In this document: positions 11,874 through 23,321 of the stretch, one piece after another
How positions within the stretch are numbered: position 1 is the stretch's first letter
How the letters are laid out: each line of letters opens with the position of its first letter
Notes under the pieces: model-generated
The model's database searches: none
Told to the model about the DNA's origin: nothing
The model's input: the letters and a program-made list of their open reading frames with translations, nothing else
Made by a program: the position numbers and the translations under genes
Source of the DNA: Eurosta solidaginis
Lineage: Eukaryota; Arthropoda; Insecta; Diptera; Tephritidae
Length of the DNA: 64,000 nt
Direction of reading: 5' to 3'
NCBI RefSeq assembly: GCF_040869045.1
Contig: NC_090319.1
Span: 375,301,601-375,365,600 of the forward strand

Positions 11874-12595
11874 TATTCATAAATCAAAAACCGTTAAACC
11901 TATCATAGCAAAATTAGACAGAGAGGTTGCCTTTCCTATAAAGAATGCTTCGAAGAAAAATTAAAATCGGTCAAGGACCGCGCACAGTTTTATATAAAAT
12001 ATTTTTCAATGTGTATCGGATGAATAAAATAAGCTACATCTTTGCCAAAAACAAGCTTTATGTCAATGGCATTTCTTCTCCCAAGTAGTATTATTACACG
12101 AAATATGAAAAAATTCAAATAATAGAAAATGGGCGTGGCACCGCCCCTCTTATAACTAAGAAAAACTCGAAGAAACATTAACATGTCGTAATAAAAAAAA
12201 AGTGGGAGTACATACTTTCCTTTTGCAGGAAATATTTCTAGTAAAAATGGACGGAATCAGTTAAAGACTACGCCCACTTTTATATAAAAGATGTTTGAAA
12301 GGGATGTAGACTAGAAGAATAAGCTATATCTTAGGTAAAAAAATTTGTATTAATGAAATTTCACTTACCAAGTTTCTTTGTAAGAGGAAAATGGGAGGCA
12401 TTTTTTTTTTTTAATGGGCGGTGTCACGCCACTATTCCGATCAAGCATTACACAACATTTTTAGAGCCTCAAAAAAATATGTCCCTCGTAACAAAATTCG
12501 AAAAAGTAATTTATCTGGAATGAGTTTTACAATTGAAACTCACGCTGAGTATATAATGTACGGTTACACCCGTACTTAGAAACCCTTATTTGTTT
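11874..12595 (-). repeat. Family B dispersed repeat, 5' part
   Basis: This matches families at 23978-26384 and 59927-60761. Shared blocks include AAATGGGCGTGGCACCGCCC, AAAATGGACGG and CGCTGAGTATATAATG. The end is GTACGGTTACACCCGTAC followed by TTAGAAACCCTTATTTG. The terminal hairpin stem here is GTACGG/CCGTAC where other copies have GTTCGG/CCGAAC, a paired change that keeps the stem. No coding capacity. Confidence 0.8.
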
Positions 12596-12854
12596 TTCCT
12601 ATCTTTCGCCATGGCTTATTCCATTTATCTACCTACCAATCCCACGCCCACGTACACTTACCACCCTACTCTCTTTCGCACTTCCATTCCCATTCCCCTT
12701 CCTCTACCTGTCCCATCCCAATTTCCTCATATATGGAATAACTATACCAAATATTGAATATCGGCTTCAAATAATATCGAAGATAATGCGAATTTCAATT
12801 TTTCTTAGTACAGGGCGTGGCATCCACTTTTCCAAAACTCGATATAGACACGCA
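12596..12854. other. Pyrimidine-rich unassigned stretch
   Basis: A CT-rich run (12610-12725) with repeated CCCATTCCC-like words is followed by AT-rich DNA. No gene. Confidence 0.4.
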
Positions 12855-13225
12855 GGGAAAAAACATTGTAAAATCAATGAAAACGTGCTTAAATCAACCA
12901 AAAGCGCATTTAAAAGTGATGTAAATGTGCAAATTTTTATTTTAAAAATGTGCATTATAACATTCTAAAATCAAGTAAAAACATATTTGATTAAAAAATT
13001 TTCCATTGTTATTTTAAACACTGTACACTTTTGATTCAAAAGCCTTCATTTTTAATTTAACAATTTTAATTTTTGATTCAAGCATACCTTTTGTTGATTT
13101 AAATAACATACGTGTTTGAAATAAAAATTTTCATATTTAATTCAAATATGATTGATTTGAAATTAAATACGTACATTGTTGAAATAAAAATGCGTTTTTT
13201 TTTGTTTTAATAATGAAACATTTTA
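12855..13225. repeat. AT-rich flank with repeated TTTTAATTTAA words
   Basis: Starts at CACGCAGGGAAAAAAC and contains many short repeats of the type CATTTTTAATTTAA and ATTTGAAATTAAA. A similar stretch lies at 15885-16190 on the other side of the split gene. The two may be the subterminal regions of one large element that carries the gene, or two independent repeats. I could not find a matching terminal inverted repeat on the right. Confidence 0.4.
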
Positions 13226-13511
13226 TTTTTTTATTCACCACTATTTATATATTCACCTTTTTTAGGCTGTATAAACATTGTTAGGGCTTTTGTTATAATA
13301 TAAGCTATAGCATACAAATTAACTAAATTTGTGAATAAAGTTAAACTTAGTAATAATAAACCTTTTAACACATATAGGATAGCATATAACATATATATTA
13401 TTATTTTGATGCAAAAATGAATTAATTTTAAACAATTCAAGATTATTGCAGAACATAAATAATAATTGATTTTATAATAAATTCCTTTATAATGTATTTC
13501 GGTTAAAAGTA

Positions 13512-15799
13512 TTACATATTCTGTATAAATTCCTTAAAAAAAGTGTTGCAAAAAACCCAAGAATTTTCGCGTTCCTGGGGATATTTTAGAAAAAGAGTTT
13601 GAAATATTTTGAAACAGATATCTAAGCACTCAAGAAAGGATTGAAATTTATACAATGTTTTATCAAAGTATATAAAAAATTTACTTATATTACCCTCATC
13701 TATTCCCTCGACAATTATGAAAGGCTGTATTGTCATTCCTGCAGAGTAGTACATACTTATCAATTCATTAATTTTTCTTTCGCAATCGTTGATTGAAGTT
13801 AATCTCAAAACAAAGCTTTCTTGCGAGTCTGCTATTGTAGCTTTTTTCCCTAGATTTCCGCAGGAACTTTGAAACCTTGACGAAGGACGAAGAACTCCAC
13901 TTAGCAGCATAGCTGGGGAATAATGATTAGAAATCCTAATGATTAGTAATCGGATTAGAAACTTCTATTTTGCAGAATAATTGATTAATTAGGATTAGTT
14001 GACTATACTAATCGATTACTTATTGATTAGATTAGTACTAATCACCAACCAACAATGGAAATTCAGCACTCAATGGTAATATCTACACATATTTTTTTTT
14101 TTTGAAATGCAATTAAAATTCATTTCTCACAGATGATCAAAAAGTGCAATCACCTTTGGAAAAAGTGCAAATGGCCAAAATCCTCCGAAATCATTCAGAA
14201 CATTTTAGGTTCAGCTCTGTTGTACCAGTAGTAACTAGGTGGAACTCACTATATGATGCAATCCTGAAGTTACTACAGTACAACGAGCTTTCCGATGAGC
14301 TGCATCTGTCTCCTTTTACATAAGGTGATTTTCAATATTTGGAGTCGTACAAGCTGCTAATGACGCCTATTTCCCAAACTTTGGACTTTCTTCAAGGTGA
14401 AGCCAATGTGAAATGTGGTTGTATTATTCCTGCGTTACTTTCTTTGAGTAATAAACTGCCTCAGTTGGACTATGAAAGCTCTTTTTATGATTTCAATGAT
14501 GAAGGTAATTTCATCTATATTACATGATTTTTCAAACTAAATATTATTTTGGTTCCAGAACATGATGAGGAGGCGTTAATTCCCAGAACACCAATTTCAC
14601 CAAACGAGTCAAACAGTTTCAAATAAGTGGTTAGCAATCAGCTATATGGTGCACTGAAGGAAGCGTGTCTAGCGTTCAATACCCCGCTTACGTCATCAGT
14701 GCCCGTCGTAAGGCTGTTTCCATTTGCTGGAATAGTCAATACCCCGGATACTGCGGAATTCATTGTCTGAATTTTCTTTTGAAAAGTTGGTAGTAATGAA
14801 GTCGAATATAAACTTCTTGTGATACATTTGTAATATAAATCAGCATACATTTAAAGCGTCGAGAATCTCATGTTTTTTTTTTCAGAACGTGCCTTTAATT
14901 TTTATACTACAATTAGTATGAGAAAAAGTGGAGATAGACCCACCAATAAGTGTACCGAAATGACCAAGGTTATGAGCCGAAGACAATCCCGCCCTTACTT
15001 GTTTAATAAGGTTTATGTTTACAGTGAAATTTTGAATAAAAGTTCTTTTAAGTTTGTTACTTTATGAATCAAACGCAAAAAACAACAAAAATACTTCAAA
15101 ATAGTTGATCTAATCGAATCTAATCAAAACTAATCGACAAATCTAATCGAATTTTTTTTTGATTAGTTTTGATTAGATATGCCAATCGTCGCTAATCGCC
15201 ATTAGATTTTTGATTAGTTCTAATCTAATCAAATAGTAATCTAAAATATTAAAGAATCAAAAAAAACTAATGATTGGATTATTTTATTTTTCTAATCGTA
15301 ATGATTTCTAATTCTAATCGAAGTTCCCCAGCTCTGCTTAGCAGCAATGTCAGAATGTAGTCTTGCGTATCTTTAAAGATTTAATGAAAATAGATTGATT
15401 TAGTAGTTTTCTGTTGTTGGTTTGTTAGCCTTCATTTTTATTTACCTTTGTTCGTTGAAGCTTTGGCAATAGAAAAGAGCTGTTTGCAGGAATCGTTGTG
15501 GAGATTAATTTCATAAAATCGTTGAATTTCATTGGTAAACATCTCCCGTTTCGAATACAAACAATCTTCCTTGTCAGGGTACATGATCTTAAAATCAAGT
15601 TTTATCTGTAATGTGTAAATGTATTTTTAGAATCTGTGCACCAAATATGTAATGTCAATGTTACCAATTCAGGAGCCCGCGAATCAGAATACTTGGGCCA
15701 CGGTTGGAGAAAATCAATTTTGGTAATTTTCTTTATGTAATTCTGTTGCAAGTTGAATGATTTTTGCCATTTATCTTTGATTTTATTTATCTTTGACAA
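13512..15799 (-). CDS. Uncharacterised split gene, at least three exons, interrupted by hAT
   Basis: I do not recognise the product. On the minus strand there are three open exons joined by GT-AG introns. Exon a is about 15799-15665 (..KIDFLQPWPKYSDSRAPEL), with donor GTAACA at 15664. Exon b is 15605-15446, after acceptor ACATTACAG, with donor GTAAAT. Exon c starts at 15370 after TTTAAAG and runs to the TAA ending at 13512. The introns are 59 and 75 bp, a size normal for flies, and the splice phases keep the frame. Exon c is split by the hAT element 13908-15336; apart from that and one target-duplication copy it stays open (QDYILTLLLSG then SINDCERKINEL and FIIVEGIDEGNISKFF). The deduced protein is about 245 residues, with no signal peptide or membrane segment. 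The 5' start is not identified: the codon at 15799 is TTG, and an upstream exon is likely. The protein may be a host gene or cargo of an unclassified transposon. Confidence 0.6.
13908..15336 (+). mobile_element. hAT transposon (1.43 kb), defective
   Basis: The ends are CATAGCTGGGGAATAATG and, in reverse complement of the right end, CAGAGCTGGGGAACTTCG. They are flanked by a perfect 8-bp duplication CTTAGCAG (13900-13907 and 15337-15344), diagnostic of the hAT superfamily. Subterminal regions are dense in GATTAG/CTAATC words. The element sits in exon c of the minus-strand split gene and carries a broken transposase at 14171-14760. Confidence 0.9.
14171..14760 (+). pseudogene. hAT transposase remnant
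   Basis: The frame from ATG 14171 reads VVPVVTRWNSLYDAILKLL, matching the conserved 'P..TRWNS' region of hAT transposases. After an in-frame TAA at 14321-14323 it continues with ESYKLLMTPISQTLDFLQGE and IIPALLSLSNKL, to 14527. A further piece near 14570-14760 includes VVRLFPFAGIVNTPDT, resembling the C-terminal dimerisation region ('RLFS.AG...'). The DNA-binding N-terminus and most of the catalytic insertion domain are missing, so it is inactive. It lies inside the hAT ends at 13908-15336. Confidence 0.75.
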
Positions 15800-15884
15800 A
15801 ATATTAAATATTATTATTAGAATTGGCAGCAGACAACAATAATGAACTCAACCAACTGCTTCTTCTTGCACATGTTAACTATGA

Positions 15885-16190
15885 GCATGTTTAAAATAAA
15901 AATGTTTATGTTTGAAGCAAAGTTTTCATTTTTGATTTAAGTCTGGAAAGTTGTAAGCTCAAGACATTTTTAAAATAAATACGAGCATATTGAAATTGAA
16001 AAACATTTTGAACATTTTAAAATGCAAAATGCATTTTTATTTTAAAAATTCCATTTTTAATTTAAAGATGTTTTGCTTTGTTTTGAAAATTTTCATTTTT
16101 AAATCGAAAATGGCCTCGTTTAAAACGTGCATGGGAAGAATAAAAATTTTATTTTTGATTTTAAAATGCGAAGATTGGCATGCATAGTTT
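15885..16190. repeat. AT-rich flank with repeated TTTTAATTTAA words
   Basis: Many short direct and inverted words such as ATTTTAAAATG, CATTTTTAATTTAAA and TTTTGATTTTAAAATG. It resembles 12855-13225 in composition and word content and flanks the split gene on its upstream side. Confidence 0.4.
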
Positions 16191-16760
16191 TTGTTGCACA
16201 ATTTATAACATATTTCTTTCTAAAACTACTGAAATTAACTAAAAGTAGAAAATACAAGATCAATACATTTTGTTGCTTTATTCATGTTCACAGCTGTACA
16301 TATATGTATTATTATGTATTTATATAAGAAATATATATTTTTATCAGTTTGTTTTAGTTGCTAAAAGAATTTGTTTGTAAAAATGTGTATTTTTTAATTG
16401 GTTCTAGTCAGTTTGCGATTGTTAATTGCCTCTATAATCAGATTTGTGCGCATCACTGAATCTTCAATTATGTCAGCTCTATACTTTATTACGAATATGC
16501 TTAGCGAAAATTGTCGCAAAATAATACCGTATACGTCAGTCATTCACGCACAAACACACACATTTGTATTAGGCATACGCCTCCAACTAATTAAATGACT
16601 TAAAATAGGTGCATAAGTACTTTGGTAAATATAAATAAATTATATAATATATGTATAAATAGAAATGTAACATTTTATGCAAGGAGACAAAGATGCAAAG
16701 TACATTGCATATTTATAACCCAATCATATTAAGATGGTTTAGAGTCTTATACAATTCCTT
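16191..16760. other. Unassigned AT-rich stretch
   Basis: A 66-codon plus frame (16398-16598) is present without a recognised domain. Nothing else is seen. Confidence 0.4.
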
Positions 16761-19530
16761 TATTATACTCAGCTGAGCAGAGCTCACAGAGTATATTAAT
16801 TTTGTTTGCATAACGGTACCCCGTAACGACATAAACTAATCGAGATAGATATAGACTTATATATATCAACATGATTTGGGCGAAAAAAGAAATTCATTTC
16901 GCCATGTCCGTCCGTCCGCCCGTCTGTCCGTCCGTTAACACGATAACTTGAGTAAATTTTGAGGTAATTTGATGAAATTTGTTATGTACGTGGGCACTCA
17001 TTCCAGGTCGCTATATAAATGAACGGAAGCGGACTACAAACGCGCCCACTTTTTCGATATCGAAAATTTCGAAAAACCGAAAAAATGCGATAACTCATTG
17101 CCAAAGATGGATGAAGAGATAAAACTTTGTAGGTTTGTTGACCCTATGACGCAGAATAGAAAATTAGTAAATTAGCTGGCGTGGCACCGCCCACTTTTAA
17201 AAGAAGGTAATTTAGAAGTTTTGCAAGCTGTAATTTGGCAGTCGTTGAAGATATCATGATGTAATTTGGCAGGAACGTTACTCCTATTACAATATCTATT
17301 TTCAAAATAAAAACAAATAAAAACGGGAGTGTCTTCGGCTGTGCAAAAATGGGCAAAAATTAGAGTTTATATGGGGTATATAATATATATACCACCGATC
17401 TCTATGATTTTTTTAGACAACAATATATGCTATACACGTAAGCATTTGGTGAAATTTGAACATATCTAAACGATTTTTAAGATAAATATAAAATGAAAAA
17501 TAGGTAGGTAATCTGTGTGAGGATGCAAAGCTTCACGTTTTTTGTGGTCTGCATGTAAAAACTATGACTACGAATCACGTCTTTCAAAAATATATGACGT
17601 AAACGTAACTATTTGATGAAATTTGATGAATTTTGAAGCTTCTAGCCGTAAAAAAGGGGCAAAAATGACAGTTTATATGAAGTATATAATATATATACCA
17701 CCGATCTCTATGATTTTTTCAGACAACAATATATGCTATATACGTAAGCATTTTGTGAAATTTGAAGCTTCTAGCTGTTAAAACGGGGCAGAAATTGCGC
17801 AAAGTTTCTTATCTGAACAATCGGTTGTATGAGATATATACTATGTATACCACCGATCTCAATGATTTTTTCAGACATCAATATATGCTATACACGTAAG
17901 CATTTGGTGAAATTTGAAGCTTATAGCTGTTAAAATGAGGCCGAAATCGCAAAAAAAAATATATATGCTATATATATATACTATATATACCATCATATAT
18001 ATATTATATATATCACCGATCTCTATGATTTTTTGAGACAACAATACATACTATATACGTAAGCAATCGGTGAAATTTGAAGCTTATAGCTGTTAAAATG
18101 GGGTAGAAATTGCGAAAAGTTTCTTATCTGAACAATCGGTTGTATGAGATATATACTATATATACCACCGATCTTTATGATTTTTTCAGACAACAATATA
18201 TGCTATATACGTAAGCATTCGTTGAAATTTGAAGCCTCTAGCTCTTAAAATAGGGCAGTAATTACGAAAAGTTCCTTATCTGAACAATCGGTTGTGGGGG
18301 ATATATACTATATATACGACCGATCTCATCCATTTTTTCAGGCAACAATACGTGCAATATACGAAAGTATATGGTGAAGGTTGAAGCTTCAATCTGTTAA
18401 ATTGGGTAAGATATTACAAAAATCCTTTTTTTCTGAAAAATCGGTTGTATGGAGGATATATGCTATAGTGGTCCGATCCGGTCGGTTCCGACAAATGTCT
18501 AATCGGACACCCAAATACACCCGCTCACCAAATTTTATCAAGATATCTCAAAAATTGAGGGACTAGTTTGCATACAAACAGACAGACGGACAGACGGACA
18601 TGGCTAAATCAACTCAGCTCTTCAACCTGATTATTTCGGTATACTTAATGGTGGGTCTATCTATTTTCCTTTAAGGACTTACAATTTTCGGTTTCGTGAC
18701 GAAATTAATATACCATTTCATTTTCATGAAAGGTATAATAAGCAAAATCGGATAACGGACACACCCACTTTTTACAGTATATATGTAAATTATATCAACA
18801 TTCAACTTCAGTAATGATATTGTGCAAAGAAATACAAAAATAAAATAAAATTTCAAAATGGCCATGGTTCCGCCCTTTTTCTTTTAATTTGTCTAGAATA
18901 CTTTTAATGCCATAAGTCGAAAAAAATTTACCAATCCTTGTGAAATTTGGTAGGGTCATAGACTCTATGACGATTGTTGGGCGAAATCGGTTGAAGCCAC
19001 GCCCAGTTTTTATACACAGTCAACGGTCTGTCCTTCCGCTCGGCCGTTAACACGATAACTTGAGCCAAAATCGATATATCTTTACTAAACTTAGTTCACG
19101 CACTTATCTGAGCTCACTTTATTTTGGTATTAACAATGGGAGAAATCTGACTATGACCACGCCCACTTTTTCGATATCGAAAATTTCGAAAAATTAAAAA
19201 CATGCCATAACTCTATACCAAATATGAAAAAGCGGATGAAACATGGTGATTGGATTGGTTTTTTGACGCCAAATATAACTTTAGAAAAAAACTTTGTAAA
19301 ATGGGTGTGACACCTACCATATTAAGTAGAAGTAAATGAAAAAGTTCTGCAGGGCGAAATCAAGGGCTTTGAATCTTGGCAGGAATACCGTTCGTGGTAT
19401 TACATATATAAATAAATTAGCGGTACCCGACAGTTGATTATCTGGGTCACCCTGGTCCACATTTTAGTCGATATCGCGAAAATACCTTCACATATACAGC
19501 TAACCACTCCCTTTAAACCCCTGATTAATA
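16761..19530 (-). repeat. Family A dispersed repeat, part 1 (LINE-interrupted)
   Basis: Minus-oriented copy. The right-hand terminus of the family lies at 16761 (ATACTCAGCTGAGCAGAGCT), followed by AACTTGAGTAAATTTTGAGG and the GTCCGTCCG run. The palindromic block TTTTTCGATATCGAAAATTT occurs near 17050 and 19168. A 150-bp tandem block at 17370-18660 is embedded in it. Family-A sequence runs on to about 19530, where a Jockey-like LINE begins, and resumes at 23322. Non-coding. Confidence 0.8.
17370..18660. repeat. Tandem array of ~150-bp units inside family A
   Basis: Imperfect units carry TATACCACCGATCTCTATGA, CAACAATATATGCTATA, TACGTAAGCAT, GTGAAATTTGAAGCTT and CTGAACAATCGGTTGT. Starts of the CCGATCT word fall near 17397, 17697, 17850, 18020, 18170 and 18320, so the spacing is about 150 bp with some loss and expansion of TA runs. 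One and a half units also lie at 59937-60190. Confidence 0.8.
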
Positions 19531-20246
19531 CCTGCATTTGCCAGAAAAGAATCTTTTTAGGACGGTCATACTCTGTTCAGTGTGTCTCGTGCAAGGGATG
19601 GTTGCATCGGACAGGTTGTTCTGGGCTTGATCCCAAAACCCGACGTCCACGTAACTTTTATAAATCTTTTGTGGCTCCTTGCTGCTCACGCCCAAGGGCG
19701 TCCCGTAGTCTACGCCTAAGCGTATCCCCACTACCTTCCAGCAGCTTCGCTGCTTAGCAAGCCACAACAAGTACCCACTGCTGCTCGCGCCCCACGGCGC
19801 CAACAACTCAAACAGCTGATACCACTCATAACTACTACCTTCGTAGTAGAGCTGGTAGCAATGCTGAGCATCAGCCCCTGCCCCCGTCTTCTTCTCCCCC
19901 ACTCTTTTCTGGCAGCAATCGTGCAGGTCAGGGAAACAGACTCTTAGTCCCTGCCTCCGTTTGCACCGTCTTCCAGCACAGAATATATAGGTTTGCGACA
20001 TCCGCTCAATGCAGCTCCTGCCTTGGGAGGTGCCACTTTCCTAGATGTTCTGGTCTCCGCGACGGCAACCCCCCGACGGGTTTCATCGCGCCATGTTGCC
20101 AGGTCGCAAACCCAAATCATCCGGGTACCACAATGCTTGCCCAAGGGCGCCCAGTCCCAAGGCCACAACAGCAATTGCGTCCTGGCCTTCCACAACCTAG
20201 GCGTAGTCACCCCTCACTTACCCCTAGAGTGTCGGCGTCACCCCTC
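19531..20246 (+). pseudogene. LINE N-terminal region with two PHD-like Cys-His modules
   Basis: The frame is the same as that of the downstream endonuclease. Module 1 (about 19535-19690) reads SVQCVSCKGWLHRTGCSGL ... FVAPCC. Module 2 (about 19990-20105) reads SAQCSSCLGRCHFPRCSGL ... FIAPCC. Between them is a Ser/Pro/Gln/Thr-rich linker, and a Pro/Gln-rich stretch leads into the endonuclease at 20247. An in-frame TAG (19755-19757) interrupts the linker. The paired Cys-x2-Cys...His...Cys pattern is that of PHD-type zinc fingers found next to the endonuclease in several LINE families; a role in nucleic-acid binding is inferred. Confidence 0.65.
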
Positions 20247-23200
20247 ATGCACTTCAGAATTTTGCAGTTCAACTGTAATGGACTAACTGGGAAGATTACG
20301 GAGATAGTCGATTTCATGAAGCGGCACAACATCCGCATTGCTGCGATTCAAGAGACTAAACTCACAGGAAAGACCGCGAGAGCGGAAATGGAGGCGGCCT
20401 CGCGTTTATTATACACCACTCTGTGCAATATCATATATTTGATCCTGGCATCGACCGCAGTGACAATGCCTTAGAACGTCAAGGCCTATCTGTCCGGTCA
20501 GGCGATGCAAATCTAGAAATCATCAACATCTACATCCCTCCTGTCACCTGTTGCCCCAGTGGATACCGCCGTAATATTGAGGCCTTACTCACTGGCAACA
20601 ATCGCATTATCTTAGGCGATTTCAATGCCCATCACGACCTATGGCATTCCAACTTGCGGGCGGACAGTAGGGGTGAGATGTTGGCGGATCAAATAGACGA
20701 AACGACGTTCTGCACAATAAACGGAGACGCCCCCACACGTATGGTAGGAAGCTGTCATAGCTCGCCAGATATCTCAATCGTGAGCGCAGAACTCGTAAAC
20801 TGCGTCAACTGGCAGCCGATGGTAATATTGGCATCCGACCACCTGCCCATACTTATTTCGTTCGAGCGTACCGCCGACTTCATCGTCACCGAAAAACGCA
20901 CTTTCATAAACTTCAAAAAAGGAAAGTGGGAAGAATATAAATCTGCAACAGACAGCAGCTTTGCTGCCCTCCCTATCCCGACTGATGCCCGCCAAGGGGA
21001 GCGTGCCTTCCGTAAGGTCATTGAATCCGCCTCGGCACATTGCATTCCCGCCGGGAGAATTCCCAAAATCCGGCCCCACTTCTCGGCGGAGGCCGCGAGC
21101 TTAGCGAGGGAACGCGACCTTATAAGACAGCTTGATCCAGGCGACCCCCAAATAAGGGATATAAACCAACGCATCAGATTGCTTGTGGACGAACACAAGC
21201 GGGCGAAATGGGAAGAGCACCTAAGAGGTTGTAACCTCTCTACCGGTGTAGGTAAACTTTGGTCCACCGTAAAGTCCCTATCGAATCCGACTAAGCACAA
21301 AGACAAAGTTTCCATCGCCTTTGGCGATAAGGTGCTGTCGGATGCGAAAAAATGCGCGAGCGCTTTCTGCCGACAATATATAATGCATCCTACGGTCGAC
21401 AAAGATAGACGGAGAGCCAATAGACACGCACATAAACACAAACTCAGCGCGTCACCAATTACCATCACCGCTAGAGAGGTTGAGGATGCCATTGGTCGCG
21501 CTAAACCATCCAAAGCAGTGGGCCCAGACGGCATAGCCATGCCGATGCTTAAAAACCTAGGGAAAGAGGGTTTCAAATATTTAGCGCATGTCTTCAACCT
21601 GTCTCTTTCCACCTTTGTCATACCCGAGAAATGGAAAATGGCCAAGGTGGTCCCGCTACTAAAGCCTGGGAAACCAGCTAACGTAGGTGAGTCATATCGT
21701 CCGATATCTCTCCTATCGCCAGTGGCAAAGACGCTTGAAGCCATTTTGCTCCCTTATTTCCAAGCACATTTGCAGCTAGCCCCTCATCAGCATGGCTTCA
21801 GAAAACTCCATAGCACTACCTCTGCGCTAAATGTCATTAGCACCCAGATAAATTGCGGTTTGAATCAATATCCCCACAATAGAACAGTACTCGTAGCGTT
21901 AGACCTATCAAAAGCTTTTGATACGGTCAACCATGGCTCGTTACTGCAAGACCTGGAAGGGTCCACCCTTCCCCCATGTCTTAAAATGTGGACCGCAAAT
22001 TATCTGGGTGGTCGGCAGGCATCGGTGCAATTCAGAAACTAAACATCAAAACAAAGGAGAATTAAAAAAGGGGTGCCACAGGGTGGTGTCCTATCCCCGC
22101 TTTTGTTTAATTTCTACATATCTAAGCTACCTTCACCACCGGAAGGAGTCACAATCGTTTCCTACGCCGATGACTGCACAATAATGGCCACAGGCCCAGG
22201 CCCAAAGATCGATGAGCTATGCAATAAAATAAACGGCTATCTCCCTGATCTCTCCAGTTTTTTCGCTTCGCGAAACCTGGCATTGTCACCGACTAAATCT
22301 TCCGCGACCTTATTTACAACATGGACGCCCCAAATGTCGACCATATTGAACATCCACGTCGATGGCACTACGCTACCGACTGTCCTATACCCCAAAATCT
22401 TGGGTGTGACGTTTGATCAGGATCTACATTTTGGTGCGCACGCAACCGCAATTGTTCCAAGAATTCAGAGCCGTAATAAAATCCTCAAATCCCTTGCTGG
22501 CAGTACCTGGGGAAAAGATAAAGAAACGCTCTTGACCACATACAAAGCAATTAGCCAGCCGATTACGTGCTATGCGTCACCCATATGGTCGCCAAGCCTA
22601 AAAACCACCCACTGGAAGAAACTACAGGCCTGCCAAAATACTGCACTCAGAATCGCCACGGGCTGTCTTCTTATGTCCCCAGAACACCATCTGCATAATG
22701 AGGCGAGAATACTCCCCATCAGGGAGAGAAATGAGATGCTGACCAAACAGTTTCTGTTGAATACCCAGAAACCTGGGCATCCCAATAGACATCTGATTGA
22801 CGAACTAGCACCGCCTAGGGGCCTAAGGAGTCATCTCCGTAGGCATTTTGAGGAAATACGGCACCTGAGAACCCAGCCGTATGAAGCGGAAAAACACAAG
22901 CAGGTCCTTGGTGAACTCCATAGACAGGCGTCGTACCTTTATGTCGGGAATTGCCCGGTGAATCCAGTACTTGAAGAAAAATATCCAGAACTCGCAGAAG
23001 AGGAACGCATACTCCCCAGGGAAACGCGTGTCACTCTTGCTCAACTTCGTTCTGGATACTGTAACAGGTTAAACTCTTACCTATCCAGAATCAACCCCGA
23101 CATACAAAATGTATGCCCTGCTTGCAATGTGTCCCCACATGACCCCAACCATCTCTTTAATTGTAATGTGGAACCAACGCCTCTAACACCCCTTTCCTTA

Positions 23201-23269
23201 TGGTCCACCCCTGTTGAAACGGCAAGTTTCCTTGGACTCCCGTTAGAGGATATTGATGACAATTTGTGA
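20247..23269 (+). pseudogene. LINE endonuclease/reverse transcriptase ORF (one deletion, one stop)
   Basis: The ORF makes the enzyme that nicks target DNA and copies the element RNA. The apurinic-type endonuclease starts MHFRILQFNCNGL and has AIQETKL, GDFNAHHDLW, SSPDISIVS and SDHLPI. Reverse transcriptase motifs follow: KAVGPDGIAMPMLK, YRPISLLSP, HGFRKLHSTTSAL, LDLSKAFDTVNH, PQGGVLSPLLFNFYI and the catalytic SYADDC near 22163. The thumb and C-terminal part end with CPACNVSPHDPNHLFNC, a CCHC-like motif. Two lesions are visible. The frame shifts at about 20400-20425 within the endonuclease, where the usual segment is shortened. An in-frame TAA lies at 22040-22042, just before PQGGVLSP. The rest is open, so the copy is fairly young. 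Stop codon TGA at 23267-23269. Confidence 0.9.
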
Positions 23270-23321
23270 TCGGTCGCGGCTATTAGGTGGGGCGAGCATT
23301 GCTACAACAACAACAACAACC

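Larger units (their letters stand above)
19531..23321 (+). mobile_element. Jockey-like LINE, nearly full length, 5'-truncated
   Basis: A non-LTR retrotransposon of about 3.8 kb inserted in family A. It has zinc-finger modules, an endonuclease, a reverse transcriptase and a C-terminal CCHC motif, but no RNase H. The 3' untranslated part is only about 50 bp (CGGTCGCGGCTATTAGGTGG) and ends in an (ACA)n tail. Upstream, the frame is open to the truncation point. Its GC content is clearly higher than that of the neighbouring repeats. No clear target duplication is seen because the family-A middle repeats are missing at the junction. Confidence 0.85.

Noticed and set aside
20755..21744. 329-codon minus-strand open frame
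   Set aside because: It is the antisense shadow of the endonuclease/RT coding region of the LINE, which has all the catalytic motifs on the plus strand.
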